From the NCBI RefSeq assembly GCF_013402875.1, contig NZ_CP058579.1, positions 2,852,001-2,916,000 of the forward strand: a stretch of DNA of 64,000 nt. Reading direction: 5' to 3'. The stretch comes from Halorarum salinum (GTDB lineage: Archaea; Halobacteriota; Halobacteria; Halobacteriales; Haloferacaceae). Positions within the stretch are counted from its first letter, which is position 1; every line of letters starts with the position of its first letter. The notes under the pieces are model-generated. The model did no database searches. It saw only the letters and a list, made by a program, of their open reading frames with translations, and was not told where the DNA came from. Position numbers and translations under genes: made by a program. Positions 41,659 through 51,541 of the stretch are shown piece by piece.

Positions 41659-42288
41659 GTGAAGAACGTCACCGACCGCGTGTCGAACCCGTTCGGGATG
41701 AGCCCGGACTGCGACCGGTTCGTGCCGGGCTACGGCGACGCGAACGCCGACTTCCACGTCGTCGGTGACCACCCGGGCGCCCACGGCGGCGTCGAGACGG
41801 GGGTGCCGTTCACGGGGACGCCCGCGGCCGAACGCCTGCAGGACGCGCTCGCGGAGGGAGGGCTCCTCCGGGCGACCGGCGACACCCCCGAGGTGGCGTC
41901 GACGTTCCTCTCGTATCTCCACATGTGCGTGCCCGACGGCGAGCCGACGCCCGCGGCGTACGCCGACATGGAGCGCTTCTTCGACGCGGAACTCAGGGCG
42001 ATCGCGGCCCACGTCCTGCTCCCCGTGGGCGAGCGGGCGACCGAGCACGTCCTCGAGACGTACACCGCGCAGGCCTGGAAGACGGACGTCGACATGGCGG
42101 AGCTCCACGGGACCGAACTCCGGGGGTCGGGGTGGCTCGTGCTGCCGATCCGGGACCCGCGCGAGTGGGACGGGACGGACGGCCCCGAACTCGTCGAGTC
42201 GCTTCGGACCCTCCGGTCGACCGACTTCCGGCGCGTCTCCGACCTCGGCCGGTTCCTCCCGGGCGAGGACCCGTACCTCGTTCGGTGA
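41659..42288 (+). CDS. Uracil-DNA glycosylase-superfamily-like protein
   Basis: This 209-residue protein (GTG start) has GYGDANADFHVVGDHPGAHG followed by GVPFTGTPAAERLQ, which resembles motif A of UDG family proteins. No strong motif for uracil recognition is evident, so it may be an inactive or divergent relative. It is a common haloarchaeal gene. Function unproved. Confidence 0.65.
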   Translation: MKNVTDRVSNPFGMSPDCDRFVPGYGDANADFHVVGDHPGAHGGVETGVPFTGTPAAERLQDALAEGGLLRATGDTPEVASTFLSYLHMCVPDGEPTPAAYADMERFFDAELRAIAAHVLLPVGERATEHVLETYTAQAWKTDVDMAELHGTELRGSGWLVLPIRDPREWDGTDGPELVESLRTLRSTDFRRVSDLGRFLPGEDPYLVR

Positions 42289-42584
42289 GCGGCCCTCGGT
42301 CGTCAAGTATTGTCGCTCCACCACGGTTATTTGTGACTCCCCCACCCACCGACTCACGGCGGTCATCCGGACGCGTCTGACTGTCAGACCGCACGCGTAC
42401 CGACGAACTGACCGTCCGCGATTGGTGCTCGCCGGCCGATTCCGGCCGGCACCCGCTTTACCGTCGCCGTCCCGAACCCCACAGCACGGCGTTTCCCCGT
42501 TCCGGACGCGTCGCGGCCGACGGGGAGTCGGCTACCTCCACCGGGATGGGAACCCTCTTGCGGCAGGGTGATCCATCCGACCAC
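42289..42584. other. Intergenic gap with hairpin
   Basis: No gene is convincing in this gap. GCCGGCCG (42431-42438) pairs perfectly with CGGCCGGC (42443-42450) across four bases, which may end the upstream transcript. No clear TATA box precedes the next gene. Confidence 0.5.
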
Positions 42585-43598
42585 ATGGAGCGAATCCGGC
42601 TACACAACACCGTCTTCGAGGGGATGAACGACGTCTACCTCCTCGACGGCGAGGAGACGGTCCTCGTGGATTCGGGCGTCGCCCTCCCCGAGGTGCGCGC
42701 CGACCTCGAGGACGGCCTCTCCGAGCACGGCGTCGCGCTCGCGGACGTCGACAGGCTGTTTCTCACGCACTGGCACCACGACCACGCGGGACTCGCGGGC
42801 GAGATCCAGGCGGCGTCCGGCGCGACCGTCCACGTCCACGAGGCCGACGCCCCGCTCGTCTCGGGCGGGGAGGACGTCCTGGCGGCGAACCGCGAGCAGC
42901 AGCGGGAGGCGTTCGAGGCGTGGGCCATCCCGGACGGCCCGCGGGAGGAACTGGCAGCCACTCTGGACGGCCAGTCCGACGTCCTGGGCGAACCCGTGGA
43001 CGTCACCCCGTTCTCCGACGCCGACGCGTTCGCCGTGAACGGGCGGACGCTCGAGGCGGTCCATCTCCCCGGCCACGCCGCCGGCCTCACGGCGTTCGCC
43101 GACGGGGACGCCGGCGAGGCGTTCGTGGGCGACGTCATCCTCCCGAAGTACACGCCGAACGTCGGCGGGGCCGACGTCCGCGTCGACGGCGCGCTCGGCC
43201 TGTACGTCGACAGCCTCGTCGAGGTGATCGAGCGGGACTGGGACGTCGTCTGGCCGGGCCACCGCGACCGCATCGACGACCCGGCGGGTCGCGCGGCGAC
43301 CATCCTCCGACACCACCGCGACCGGACGCGGAACGTCGTCGGCGTCCTCGAACGCCGGGGGGCGAGCACGCCCTGGAAGGTGAGCGCGGACCTGTTCGGA
43401 TCGCTCTCGGGCGTCCACATCCTGCACGGTCCGGGAGAGGCGTACGCCCACCTGGACCACCTCGCGGGGGCCGGGGTCGTCGAGCGCGACGGGCGCGAGT
43501 ACCGACTCGTCGAGTCGGACCCGGACGTGGACGCGCTGTTCCCGGACGTGGGCATCGAGCGCGTCGTCGAGTTCGAGGCGTCGGGAACACAACACTAA
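42585..43598 (+). CDS. Metallo-beta-lactamase-fold hydrolase
   Basis: This 337-residue protein has the HxHxDH signature [10 protein letters not shown] (His62, His64, Asp66, His67) and [13 protein letters not shown] as a further metal-ligand region. It resembles glyoxalase II-like hydrolases. The start [11 protein letters not shown] is preferred over an in-frame ATG at 42546. The C terminus has a winged-helix-like stretch ([14 protein letters not shown]). Substrate unknown. Confidence 0.8.
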   Translation: MERIRLHNTVFEGMNDVYLLDGEETVLVDSGVALPEVRADLEDGLSEHGVALADVDRLFLTHWHHDHAGLAGEIQAASGATVHVHEADAPLVSGGEDVLAANREQQREAFEAWAIPDGPREELAATLDGQSDVLGEPVDVTPFSDADAFAVNGRTLEAVHLPGHAAGLTAFADGDAGEAFVGDVILPKYTPNVGGADVRVDGALGLYVDSLVEVIERDWDVVWPGHRDRIDDPAGRAATILRHHRDRTRNVVGVLERRGASTPWKVSADLFGSLSGVHILHGPGEAYAHLDHLAGAGVVERDGREYRLVESDPDVDALFPDVGIERVVEFEASGTQH

Positions 43599-43624
43599 AA
43601 CGCGCCCTCGGCCAACCAGTGGCC

Positions 43625-43921
43625 ATGGAACTCCGCGTGCTGGACAAGACGGACGAGGAACTCCGCATCGAGGTCGCGGACGAGGACCACACGTTCATGA
43701 ACGTCCTCAAGGGCGCGCTGCTCGAGTCCGACGACGTCGGGGCGGCGACCTACGACATGAACCCCGAGCAGTCGGGCGGGCAGACCGAGCCGATCCTCTC
43801 GATCAAGACCGAGGACGGCGTCGACCCGCTCGACGCGCTGGAGGAGGCCGCGAACTCCGTCAGCGACCGGATGGGGACGCTGTACGGCGAGATCGAGGAC
43901 GCGTTCGCGTCGGCGGCCTGA
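43625..43921 (+). CDS. rpoL: DNA-directed RNA polymerase subunit L
   Basis: This 98-residue protein has the RpoL/Rpb11 signature [33 protein letters not shown] and the [16 protein letters not shown] helix. It pairs with subunit D in the polymerase assembly platform. A CACTAAAAC box lies about 27 bases upstream. Length matches the family. Confidence 0.92.
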   Translation: MELRVLDKTDEELRIEVADEDHTFMNVLKGALLESDDVGAATYDMNPEQSGGQTEPILSIKTEDGVDPLDALEEAANSVSDRMGTLYGEIEDAFASAA

Positions 43922-43942
43922 GGAACGGCGGGTCTCGCGTCT

Positions 43943-44521
43943 CTACGTCCCGGCTTCGTACTTCTCACCGGCCTCCACTGCCACGTCGAGCCAGTTCTCC
44001 GTCGGAACGAGCGGGCACTCGTACGCCTCCGAGTACGCGCAGTAGGGGCTGTACGCCCCGTTGAAGTCGAGCACCCAGTCGCCGTCGGCCGTCCGGTCGG
44101 CGGGGTCCTCGAGGTCGAGGTACCGCCCGGCCGGGTACGTCCCCTCGCCGCTCGTCGCGTCGCGGAACGGGACCCACAACCGGCGTTCGTCGCCGGGCGA
44201 TCGGTACGCCTGGAGCGTCACCGCCCCGCCGTCCAGTTCGAACCGGAACTCGCCGACGTTCCGGTAGCGTCGCTCCCCGTTCTGGGTCGTCTCGACGGTG
44301 ATCTCCCCGGGGTCGTCGTGCTCGTGCAGGGGAGCCTCGACGCGGTAGGCCGGATCCGGGTCGAAGTACGGGAGCCCCTCGAACCCCGCCCGCCGATCGC
44401 TCGGGATCGGCGACTGCGGGTGTTCCGCGAGGAACTCGTCCTTCCGTCGTCGGTGCTCGCGGACCGCCTCGACGTAGTCGGCGTCGTCGCTCACGCGTCC
44501 GTCTACGCACGGCTGCGGCAT
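43943..44521 (-). CDS. DUF1684-like protein
   Basis: This 192-residue protein has the features of DUF1684 proteins: VREHRRRKDEFLAEHPQSPI, FEGLPYFDPDPAYRVEA, TYPAGRYLDLEDP and LDFNGAYSPYCAYSEAYECP. It has no known activity. The ATG at 44521 is used because a TGTATC element is 27 bases upstream; a GTG at 44494 is also possible. Confidence 0.75.
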   Translation of the reverse strand: MPQPCVDGRVSDDADYVEAVREHRRRKDEFLAEHPQSPIPSDRRAGFEGLPYFDPDPAYRVEAPLHEHDDPGEITVETTQNGERRYRNVGEFRFELDGGAVTLQAYRSPGDERRLWVPFRDATSGEGTYPAGRYLDLEDPADRTADGDWVLDFNGAYSPYCAYSEAYECPLVPTENWLDVAVEAGEKYEAGT

Positions 44522-44601
44522 GAAGGTGGGTCGTGAGTGTCCCGGCGATACACGACTGTCGAGCGGTGGCTCCGGGCGACTCCGGCGGGCGGATGGCGAC
44601 C

Positions 44602-45417
44602 CTACAGCCGAATGGGGAGTCCGTGCTCGTGGAGGTACGCCTTCGTCTCGTCGATGGCGTACTCGTCGAAGTGGAAGATGGAGGCCGCCAGGGCCGCGTC
44701 GGCGCCGGCGTCCGTGAACACCTCGTACATGTCCTCGGGCCCGCCACACCCGGAGGAGGCGATCACCGGCGTCGAGACGGCGTCACAGACCGCCTTCGTG
44801 AGGGGAACGTCGTAGCCCTCCTCGGTGCCGTCGGCGTCGATGGAGTTGACGAACAGCTCGCCCGCGCCGCGCTCCTCCGCCTCGACGGCCCACTCGACCG
44901 CGTCGAGGCCGGTTCCCTCGCGGCCGCCCTTGACGGTGCACTCGAACCAGCACGACTCGCCGTCGACCTCGACGTAGTGTTCGCCCCGCTCGTCGAAGCG
45001 GCGCTTCGAGTCGACCGAGATGACGATGCACTGGCTCCCGAACGACTCGGCGCCCTTCGTGATCAGCTCCGGGTTCGCGATCGCGCCGGAGTTGATCGAG
45101 ACCTTGTCCGCGCCGGCCCGGAGTGTCTCCCTGACGTCCTCGCGGGTCCTGATCCCGCCGCCGACGGTGAGCGGGATGAACACCTCGTCGGCGACCGCAG
45201 AGACGGTGTCCAACATCGTCTCGCGCCCCTCCGCGGAGGCGGTGATGTCCAGAAAGACGAACTCGTCGGCCCCGGCCTCGTTGTACTTGCTCGCCAGTTC
45301 GACGGGGTCGCCGGTGTAGCGGAGGTTCTCGAAGTTGACCCCCGTGTAGACGGCGGCGTTCCCGTCCCCGTCGAGGTCGACGTCGATGCAGGGGATGACT
45401 CGTTTGGTCAGTGGCAT
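44602..45417 (-). CDS. hisF: Imidazole glycerol phosphate synthase, cyclase subunit
   Basis: This 271-residue barrel enzyme makes imidazole glycerol phosphate and AICAR with HisH in histidine synthesis. It has [20 protein letters not shown] (catalytic Asp12), [18 protein letters not shown] and [14 protein letters not shown] (second catalytic Asp) plus [11 protein letters not shown]. Length matches the family. It is not clustered with other his genes here. Confidence 0.95.
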   Translation of the reverse strand: MPLTKRVIPCIDVDLDGDGNAAVYTGVNFENLRYTGDPVELASKYNEAGADEFVFLDITASAEGRETMLDTVSAVADEVFIPLTVGGGIRTREDVRETLRAGADKVSINSGAIANPELITKGAESFGSQCIVISVDSKRRFDERGEHYVEVDGESCWFECTVKGGREGTGLDAVEWAVEAEERGAGELFVNSIDADGTEEGYDVPLTKAVCDAVSTPVIASSGCGGPEDMYEVFTDAGADAALAASIFHFDEYAIDETKAYLHEHGLPIRL

Positions 45418-45590
45418 GTCGGGTACGGACTCCGTTCCGGGACGCAGTCCCGTGGTTCCGTTTCACCTCGAAACACGCCGCTTTCGGGTATTAGCCTGTT
45501 GGTCGCGGCACGGGTCGACGCGACGCGGAAGCGGGCGGGTTGCGGATGTCACTGCCGAGCGGAGGCCCGGTCGACCATCCCCGGACCCGA

Positions 45591-46862
45591 TTACCGCCCG
45601 TTCCCGCGACCGTTCCCTCGCCCCCTCGACTCTCCGCTGCGGCCGCTCCCGCGGTCGCCCCGTCCGTCACCTCCGGATTCTTTCCCCCCGTCGCCGCGAC
45701 CGTGCCCCCGTCCACGGCCCTTTTCGTCGTCATCGTCGTCTTCCTCGTCATCGTCGTCGTCCCCATCGTCATCGTCCTCATAGTCGTCCTCGTCTTCATC
45801 GTCGTCGTCATCGCCCCGGTCTCGGTCCTTCTCCCTGTCGTCGTCTTCCTTGTCGTCATCGTCCTTCCGGTCCCCATCTCCGTCGCGGTCACCATCTCTG
45901 TCCTTCCTGTCGTCATCGTCGTAGTCCCCGTCCTTCCGGTCGTCATCGTCGTCCCGGTCCCGGTCGTGGTCCTCGTCGTCGCGGTCGCGGTCCCGGTCGT
46001 CGTGATCCTCATCCTTTCGATCGTCGTCCTCGTCCCGGTCTTTCTTCTCGTCGTCCCCGTCCCGGTCCTTCCGACCGTCGCACGAACCGTCACGGATCGT
46101 TACCGGTCGGTCGAGCGCGAGCGAGGTCCGCTCCGGGTCGTCGCGGCCGTTCGGGAACGAGAGGACCTGCCAGTCGGTGATCGGGTCCTCGGCGTAGTGT
46201 TCCCCCCAGAGTCCGGCGAGTTCGTTGAACGCGGGGTCGACGGTGACCTCGAACCCGTCGCCGAGCGGGCCGAGTGCACCGCCGTCGGTGCCCGCACTCC
46301 CCCACGTCCAGTCGATCACGTGGGTCGGCCCGTCGACGTCCCACCCGTCGTAGTTGTTCTCGGCGGGTTCCCCGGTGTCGGGGTCGAGGTACAGGTCGTC
46401 CTTGACGGCCCACGCCGCGTCGGACGGCACGTCCTCCACCGTCCAGGTGACCGACCCACCCTCCCCCCTGCTGTCGCCGTTCGTGTCGTGGACCGTGACG
46501 AGGCTCAGTCCGCCCGGCCCGTCGTAGAGGAAGGTGATCGTCGTGTTCGGCCGCTGGAGGTCCGTCGTCCCGTTCGACTGGTAGTACGGCCCCCCGTCGT
46601 CTACGGCCCCGTTGTCGCCGACGAACCGGCCCGGGATCTGGAGGTCGTACAGTTCCTCGACGGTCCGGTCGCCCGAGAGCGGGACGACCGGAACGCAGTC
46701 GTCCCCCTGGACGGCGGCGTACCCCTCGCTTCCCGCCGACCGATCAGTCCCGGCGGCGTCCCCGGCCAGCGCGGCGAGCGCGAGGGTTCCTCCTACCGAC
46801 TGCAGGAACGCCCGTCTGTCGGCGACGGCCCGGTCCCGCGTGTCGCTCCGTAACGGTCCCAT
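45591..46862 (-). CDS. Tat-exported protein with long Asp/Arg/Lys tail
   Basis: This 423-residue protein has a twin-arginine signal with Arg16-Arg17 (RRAFLQSVGG) and a hydrophobic core to residue about 34. Residues 50-255 are a folded acidic domain (NTTITFLYDGPGG, VDPAFNELAGLWG). Residues about 262-423 are almost entirely Asp, Arg, Lys and Glu, with Gly at the end. The tail may bind ions, nucleic acid or the S-layer. Not recognised beyond that. Confidence 0.7.
   Translation of the reverse strand: MGPLRSDTRDRAVADRRAFLQSVGGTLALAALAGDAAGTDRSAGSEGYAAVQGDDCVPVVPLSGDRTVEELYDLQIPGRFVGDNGAVDDGGPYYQSNGTTDLQRPNTTITFLYDGPGGLSLVTVHDTNGDSRGEGGSVTWTVEDVPSDAAWAVKDDLYLDPDTGEPAENNYDGWDVDGPTHVIDWTWGSAGTDGGALGPLGDGFEVTVDPAFNELAGLWGEHYAEDPITDWQVLSFPNGRDDPERTSLALDRPVTIRDGSCDGRKDRDGDDEKKDRDEDDDRKDEDHDDRDRDRDDEDHDRDRDDDDDRKDGDYDDDDRKDRDGDRDGDGDRKDDDDKEDDDREKDRDRGDDDDDEDEDDYEDDDDGDDDDDEEDDDDDEKGRGRGHGRGDGGKESGGDGRGDRGSGRSGESRGRGNGRGNGR
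45594..46079 (-). repeat. Low-complexity Asp/Arg/Lys coding repeat
   Basis: In the protein above, GAC, CGG, AAG and GAG codons repeat irregularly (DDDDRKD and DRDRD-like units), giving a mixed acidic/basic chain of about 160 residues. On the other strand this looks like a GTC/TCG-rich repeat and creates spurious open frames. It is likely hypervariable between strains. Confidence 0.8.
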
Positions 46863-47063
46863 GTGCGGTTCAGAACGGTCCCGCTACGGATTGTTATGAG
46901 TCGCTTGGTCGGAACCGGCCGCTCCAAACGGCGGCTTACCCGTCGGCCGCGACGACCCGGCGGGCAAGCCGGAGAGGCGCCCTACGCCGACGGGTGGCGA
47001 CTAACCGGTCGCGGCCGATCCGTATCACGAGCGATTAAGTGCCGCCGCGCGTCAGGTGGGGGT

Positions 47064-47219
47064 ATGGCCGACCACCACGATCACGACCGCTACCGCGAGT
47101 TCGAGGACGAACGCGTCACCTCCCCCATGCAGCCGTTCACGACCGGGCAGGTGCTCACCGGCGCCGTCGTCGCGGCCGTCGGAATCGCCCTCGCGTTCGG
47201 GCTCCCGTTCCTGTTTTAA
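47064..47219 (+). CDS. 51-residue membrane micro-protein
   Basis: It starts MADHHDHDRYREFEDERVTS and has one hydrophobic helix at the C terminus (ending LAFGLPFLF). It resembles a conserved small haloarchaeal membrane family (DUF7550-like, from memory). Its 3' end overlaps the convergent lipoprotein gene by four bases. Confidence 0.6.
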   Translation: MADHHDHDRYREFEDERVTSPMQPFTTGQVLTGAVVAAVGIALAFGLPFLF

Positions 47220-48529
47220 TCGGTCCCGTCGATCCGGACGGTCACGGTCCCGTTCTCGCCGTTCGAGGACGCCCGGGCGGATTCGACGAACGACTCGCTG
47301 CCGAGGAAGACGACGATGGTCTCCCCGTCGATCCGAGCCGTTCTGACGGGGTCGTTCGCGTCGCGGGCGCCCTCCCACCCGTCGAACGCCGCCGAGAACT
47401 CGGTGGCGTTCGCGGCGTCGTCGAACCGGAGCACCCAGGCGTAGCCGGTGCCGCGCTCGCCCTCCCCGGCGTTCGCGAACGCGATGCGCTCGTCGGCGCC
47501 CCACCCGTCGGCGCCGGCGGCGGCCGCGGACTCGTTCAGTTCGCTCCCGAGCACGACGCGGACGAACAGTTCGCCGAACCGGTCCCGGGCGACCGGTTCG
47601 TGCTCCCAGTTGCCGCCCGCCTCGGCGTCGACCACGAGGTCGGCGACGGGTTCGGAGTCCGGATCGAGCCCGTGAACGAGCTGCTCGCTCGTCCGGGGCG
47701 GATCGGTGTACAGCACGTCGATCTCCTCGGGCCCCTCCAGCCGACCGTCGGCGTAGCGCGCTCCGAAGTAGTACGGCGCCAGGCCGAGCTTCGACGCCCC
47801 GCTGTTGTTCCGGTATCGTTGCCCCATCGACTCGGTCGCGTTCGGGTCGGCGAGGTCGTACAGCGCCGCGTACTCGGTCTCGACGTACGTCGCCGACCCC
47901 TCGGTGATGCTCCGCTGGACCATGAAGCCGTCAGTCGTCGGCCGCCCGACGGTCACGTCCGCGGCCGTCCGGCGGAACGCGTCCGTCCGGAACTGGACGA
48001 CGTGGACCGACTCGTGGGCGAGCGTCCGCTCGGTCAGCTCGCTCCGGTCGAGGATCCGCCGGTTCACCGTCACGGTGTCGGGCGACTGGACGTACGCCGC
48101 GGCGGTCAGGGTCCGCGTGCGGTCCTCCGGGACGGTAATGCCGAGGAGGCGGTAGAACTCGGGGTAGCGCGTGGCGCCGACGTCCATCCGCTCGTCCGGT
48201 TCGATCCGGACCCGTTCCGGCGGTTGGGTGTGTCGCGCGTCGAGCATCGACACGACCCTCGCGTGGACGAGCGCGTAGTCGACCGGGAGCTCCCCGCCCT
48301 CCGTGTCGATGTCGTACGAGGCCGCCAGCGACTCGGGGGAGGCGGGGCGCTCCGTCCCCGTCGGCGTGTCGGTCGGCGTCGGCGTCTCGACGTTCGGGGT
48401 CGCCAGGGCCGCGTCCTTGGGGCCGACGGGCGCGGTCGCCTCGGCGGCCGGCCGTTCGGTGAACGACACGCCCGAGCTACAGCCGGCGAGCACGAGGAGG
48501 AGGACGACGAGCGGCGTCGGCGTGCGCAT
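47216..48529 (-). CDS. Hvo_1808-family-like surface lipoprotein
   Basis: This 437-residue protein has a lipobox at LLVLAGCSS (Cys17), a Pro/Thr linker, and the motif LAHESVHVVQ, a HExxH-like zinc site suggesting a metallopeptidase fold. I recall similar proteins as the Hvo_1808 family of surface proteins. It is exported and lipid-anchored. Activity is unproved. Confidence 0.7.
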   Translation of the reverse strand: MRTPTPLVVLLLVLAGCSSGVSFTERPAAEATAPVGPKDAALATPNVETPTPTDTPTGTERPASPESLAASYDIDTEGGELPVDYALVHARVVSMLDARHTQPPERVRIEPDERMDVGATRYPEFYRLLGITVPEDRTRTLTAAAYVQSPDTVTVNRRILDRSELTERTLAHESVHVVQFRTDAFRRTAADVTVGRPTTDGFMVQRSITEGSATYVETEYAALYDLADPNATESMGQRYRNNSGASKLGLAPYYFGARYADGRLEGPEEIDVLYTDPPRTSEQLVHGLDPDSEPVADLVVDAEAGGNWEHEPVARDRFGELFVRVVLGSELNESAAAAGADGWGADERIAFANAGEGERGTGYAWVLRFDDAANATEFSAAFDGWEGARDANDPVRTARIDGETIVVFLGSESFVESARASSNGENGTVTVRIDGTD

Positions 48530-48593
48530 GCCGTTACCATTGGACACGAATCACCGTAAGGCTACGGGGGGCCCGGAAGGACGCGCGGGCCCG

Positions 48594-50738
48594 CTACGCG
48601 AGCTCCCGCCCGATGATCCCGCGGAGTTCCTCGATCCGGTCGGCGTCGTACCGGATCGGTTCGTCGCCGACCGTCGCGGCCAGGGTCCCGTCGGCGGTGG
48701 CCTCGCCGATGCGTTCGACGGGCGCGACGCCGTCGAAACGTGCCTCGACGGCGTCAGGGTCGGTCGTCTCCACCACCGCCCGTCCGGGCGTCTCGTCGAA
48801 CAGCGCGACCGCGTCGTCGACGGCGACGTCGACGCCGGCGTCCGGGGTCACCATCTCCGCGAGCGTCACCGCGAGCCCTCCCGTGCTCACGTCGTGAACG
48901 GCGAGCGTCCCGTCCCGGTCCGCCACCGTCGCGAGCGCCTCCAGCACGGCCGGGGCGTCCGGCCCGAGTTCGGGGAACCGGTCCGTCCCGCCCGCGTGCG
49001 CGAGGTACTCCGATCCACCGAGCGCCCCGCCGGCCTCCCCGACGACGAGCAGTTCGCCGTCGCCCGTCACCGACGCGGGCGGTGCGTCGTATGAGTCCTT
49101 CGTCCCGATCATCGCGACCGTGGGCGTCGGGGGGATCGGTCCGGTGACGGAGTCGTTGTACAGCGAGACGTTGCCCCCGACGACCGGGACGGACAGGTCC
49201 GCGCACATGTCCGCGAGACCGTCGACCGCGGCCGCGAAGCCGCCGTACACGTCGGGCTTCTCCGGGTTGCCGCCGTTCAGGCAGTCCACCGCGGCGAGCG
49301 GTCGTGCCCCCTTCGCGGCGAGGTTCGTCGCGTTCTCCAGCGCGATCGCTCGGGCCCCCTCGTACGGCGCCACCTCGGTCCAGCGCGGCTCGGCGCCCGC
49401 AGAGAGGGCGACCCCGACGCCCGCCTCGCGGACGGCGACGATGGCCGCGTCGTCCCCGGGACCAACCCCGGTCCGCGTCCCGACCTCGTGATCGTACTGG
49501 CGGTACACCCAGCGCTTGCTCGCGGTGGTGGGGCTGCCGACGACGGCCTCGAACGCCGCCGTCGGGTCCGGGTCCGGGAGGTCGCGATCCGGTTGCGCGG
49601 GGGGCTCGCGGTCGAGGTCGTTCGTCGGGGCGCCGTCGGCGAGGAACTCCGCCGGGACGTCGACGACCGTCTCACCTCGGAACGAGCAGACGTAGTTCCC
49701 CTCGGCGACTTCCCCGATGACCGAGCAGCCGAGGTCGAAGCGGTCGGCGATCTCGCGGACGCGCTCGACGTCCACGGGCCGTACCTCGTAGCACATCCGC
49801 TCCTGGGATTCGGCCAGCAGGATCTCCAGAGCGTTCATGTTCGGTTCGCGCTGGTGGACGGCGTCGAGTTCGATCTCGGCGCCGAGCCCGCCCTTGGCGA
49901 CGAGTTCGGAGGACGCGCCGCCGAGCCCCGCCGCCCCGAGGTCGCGCGCGGACACGAGCAACCGTTCGTCCAGCAACTGTTCGTTGGCCTCGACGAGCCG
50001 CTTCTCGGCGTAGGGGTCGCCGACCTGGACGGCGGGCCGGTCCTCGGTCTCAGCGTCCTCGGCGAGGTCCTCGGAGGCGAAGGAGGCGCCCCCGAGCCCG
50101 TCCCGTCCCGTTCCGTTGCCGACGAGGACGAGTTTGTTTCCCGGCTCCTCCGCGACGGCGGTCACCATCCGGTCGGCGGAGGTCAGCCCGAGACACGCGA
50201 CGTTGACGAGCGGGTTCCCCTCGTACCCCTCGTGGAAGGCGACCGAACCGCCGACCGTGGGGACGCCGATGCAGTTCCCGTAGTGGCTGATCCCCTCGAC
50301 GACGCCCTCGAAGAGGTACCTGGAGTGTTCCCTATCGAACCCTCCGAAGTAGAGCGAGTCGGTCAGGGCGATGGGGTAGGCCCCCATGCTCAACGTGTCG
50401 CGGACGATCCCGCCGACGCCCGTCGCCGCGCCGTCGAACGGGTCCACGTAGGAGGGGTGGTTGTGGCTCTCGATGCCGAGGGTGACGTAGGTGTCGGCGT
50501 GGTCCCCGTCGGTCCGGGAGTCCGTACCGGCCGACGGAAGCGCGACCACGGCTGCGTCGTCGCCCGGGCCGACCACCACGTCCTCGCTCTCGCTCTCGAA
50601 GGCCCCAAGCAGGGGCCGCGAGGAGCGGTATGCGCAGTGTTCGCTCCAAAGGTTCTCGAACAGCGCGGCCTCTGCGGTCGTGAGGTCCCGGCCCAGTTCG
50701 GCAGTCACGAGCTCGCGGTCCTCGGCGGGGAGGCTCAT
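48594..50738 (-). CDS. purL: Phosphoribosylformylglycinamidine synthase, PurL subunit
   Basis: This 714-residue protein has small-type PurL features: [41 protein letters not shown] and [12 protein letters not shown]. It makes FGAM in purine synthesis with PurS and PurQ, which are not in the window. Size agrees with archaeal PurL. Confidence 0.95.
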   Translation of the reverse strand: MSLPAEDRELVTAELGRDLTTAEAALFENLWSEHCAYRSSRPLLGAFESESEDVVVGPGDDAAVVALPSAGTDSRTDGDHADTYVTLGIESHNHPSYVDPFDGAATGVGGIVRDTLSMGAYPIALTDSLYFGGFDREHSRYLFEGVVEGISHYGNCIGVPTVGGSVAFHEGYEGNPLVNVACLGLTSADRMVTAVAEEPGNKLVLVGNGTGRDGLGGASFASEDLAEDAETEDRPAVQVGDPYAEKRLVEANEQLLDERLLVSARDLGAAGLGGASSELVAKGGLGAEIELDAVHQREPNMNALEILLAESQERMCYEVRPVDVERVREIADRFDLGCSVIGEVAEGNYVCSFRGETVVDVPAEFLADGAPTNDLDREPPAQPDRDLPDPDPTAAFEAVVGSPTTASKRWVYRQYDHEVGTRTGVGPGDDAAIVAVREAGVGVALSAGAEPRWTEVAPYEGARAIALENATNLAAKGARPLAAVDCLNGGNPEKPDVYGGFAAAVDGLADMCADLSVPVVGGNVSLYNDSVTGPIPPTPTVAMIGTKDSYDAPPASVTGDGELLVVGEAGGALGGSEYLAHAGGTDRFPELGPDAPAVLEALATVADRDGTLAVHDVSTGGLAVTLAEMVTPDAGVDVAVDDAVALFDETPGRAVVETTDPDAVEARFDGVAPVERIGEATADGTLAATVGDEPIRYDADRIEELRGIIGRELA

Positions 50739-50856
50739 CCATAGTCACGTTCAGAACCACCGGCAAAATGGCTTTCCATATGCATGGACGTGGTCACGGC
50801 GCGGGACGAAATTCCGGACCGCGTACCTTTTCTACCGGCCGCGACAAGCCTACCCC

Positions 50857-51540
50857 GTGCTATCGGTCGAGCTGCACAGTCACTCGGAGCTCTCACACGA
50901 CGGGCGCGACCCGGTCGACATGCTCCTCGAACAGGCAGCCGCCGTCGGGCTGGACGCGCTCGCGGTCACCGACCACGACGAACTCGGCGCGAGCCTCGAA
51001 GCCGCCGATCGGGCCGACGAGCACGGCCTGGTCGGCATCACCGGGATGGAGGTGACGAGCGCCGCCGGTCACGTCCTCGCGCTCGGCATCGAGGAGCGGG
51101 TTCCCGCCGGACTCCCGTTCGACGAGACGCTCGACCGGATCGCCGAACAGGGGGGGCTCTCGGTCATCCCCCACCCGTTCCAGAAGTCGAGACACGGCGT
51201 CGCACCCCACGTCACGAACGACCAGCTCTCGGAGGCCGACGCCATCGAGGTGTACAACTCCCGGCTGTTGACCGGCCGTGCGAACCGGAAGGCAGAGACG
51301 TTCGCCGTCAATCACGGCGTTCCGATGACCGCCGGCAGCGACGCCCACATCGCGGAGATGGTCGGACAGGCCGTCACCGAGGTCGGCGCGAAGCGGCGCT
51401 CGACTAACGCGGTACTGGACGCGATCCGCGACGGACGGACGAGCGTCGTCGGCCAGCGGACGCCCTGGCACATCTCCTTCCGCCAGGCGGCCGGCGGCGC
51501 GAAGCGCCGGTTCCGGCGCGGACTGGGCGAGTTTCTGTAG
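50857..51540 (+). CDS. PHP-domain phosphoesterase
   Basis: This 227-residue protein (GTG start) has the PHP metal motif VELHSHSELSHDG, VTDHDELGAS, VIPHPFQKSRHG and AGSDAHIAEM. Family members hydrolyse phosphate esters such as nucleotides. It ends two bases before the next gene. The long N-terminal frame to 50491 is not preferred. Confidence 0.8.
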   Translation: MLSVELHSHSELSHDGRDPVDMLLEQAAAVGLDALAVTDHDELGASLEAADRADEHGLVGITGMEVTSAAGHVLALGIEERVPAGLPFDETLDRIAEQGGLSVIPHPFQKSRHGVAPHVTNDQLSEADAIEVYNSRLLTGRANRKAETFAVNHGVPMTAGSDAHIAEMVGQAVTEVGAKRRSTNAVLDAIRDGRTSVVGQRTPWHISFRQAAGGAKRRFRRGLGEFL

Positions 51541-51541
51541 C

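Noticed and set aside
45594-46079. Repeated GTC/TCG pattern that could be taken for a CRISPR array
   Set aside because: There are no fixed repeats with unique spacers; it is low-complexity coding DNA for an Asp/Arg/Lys tail.
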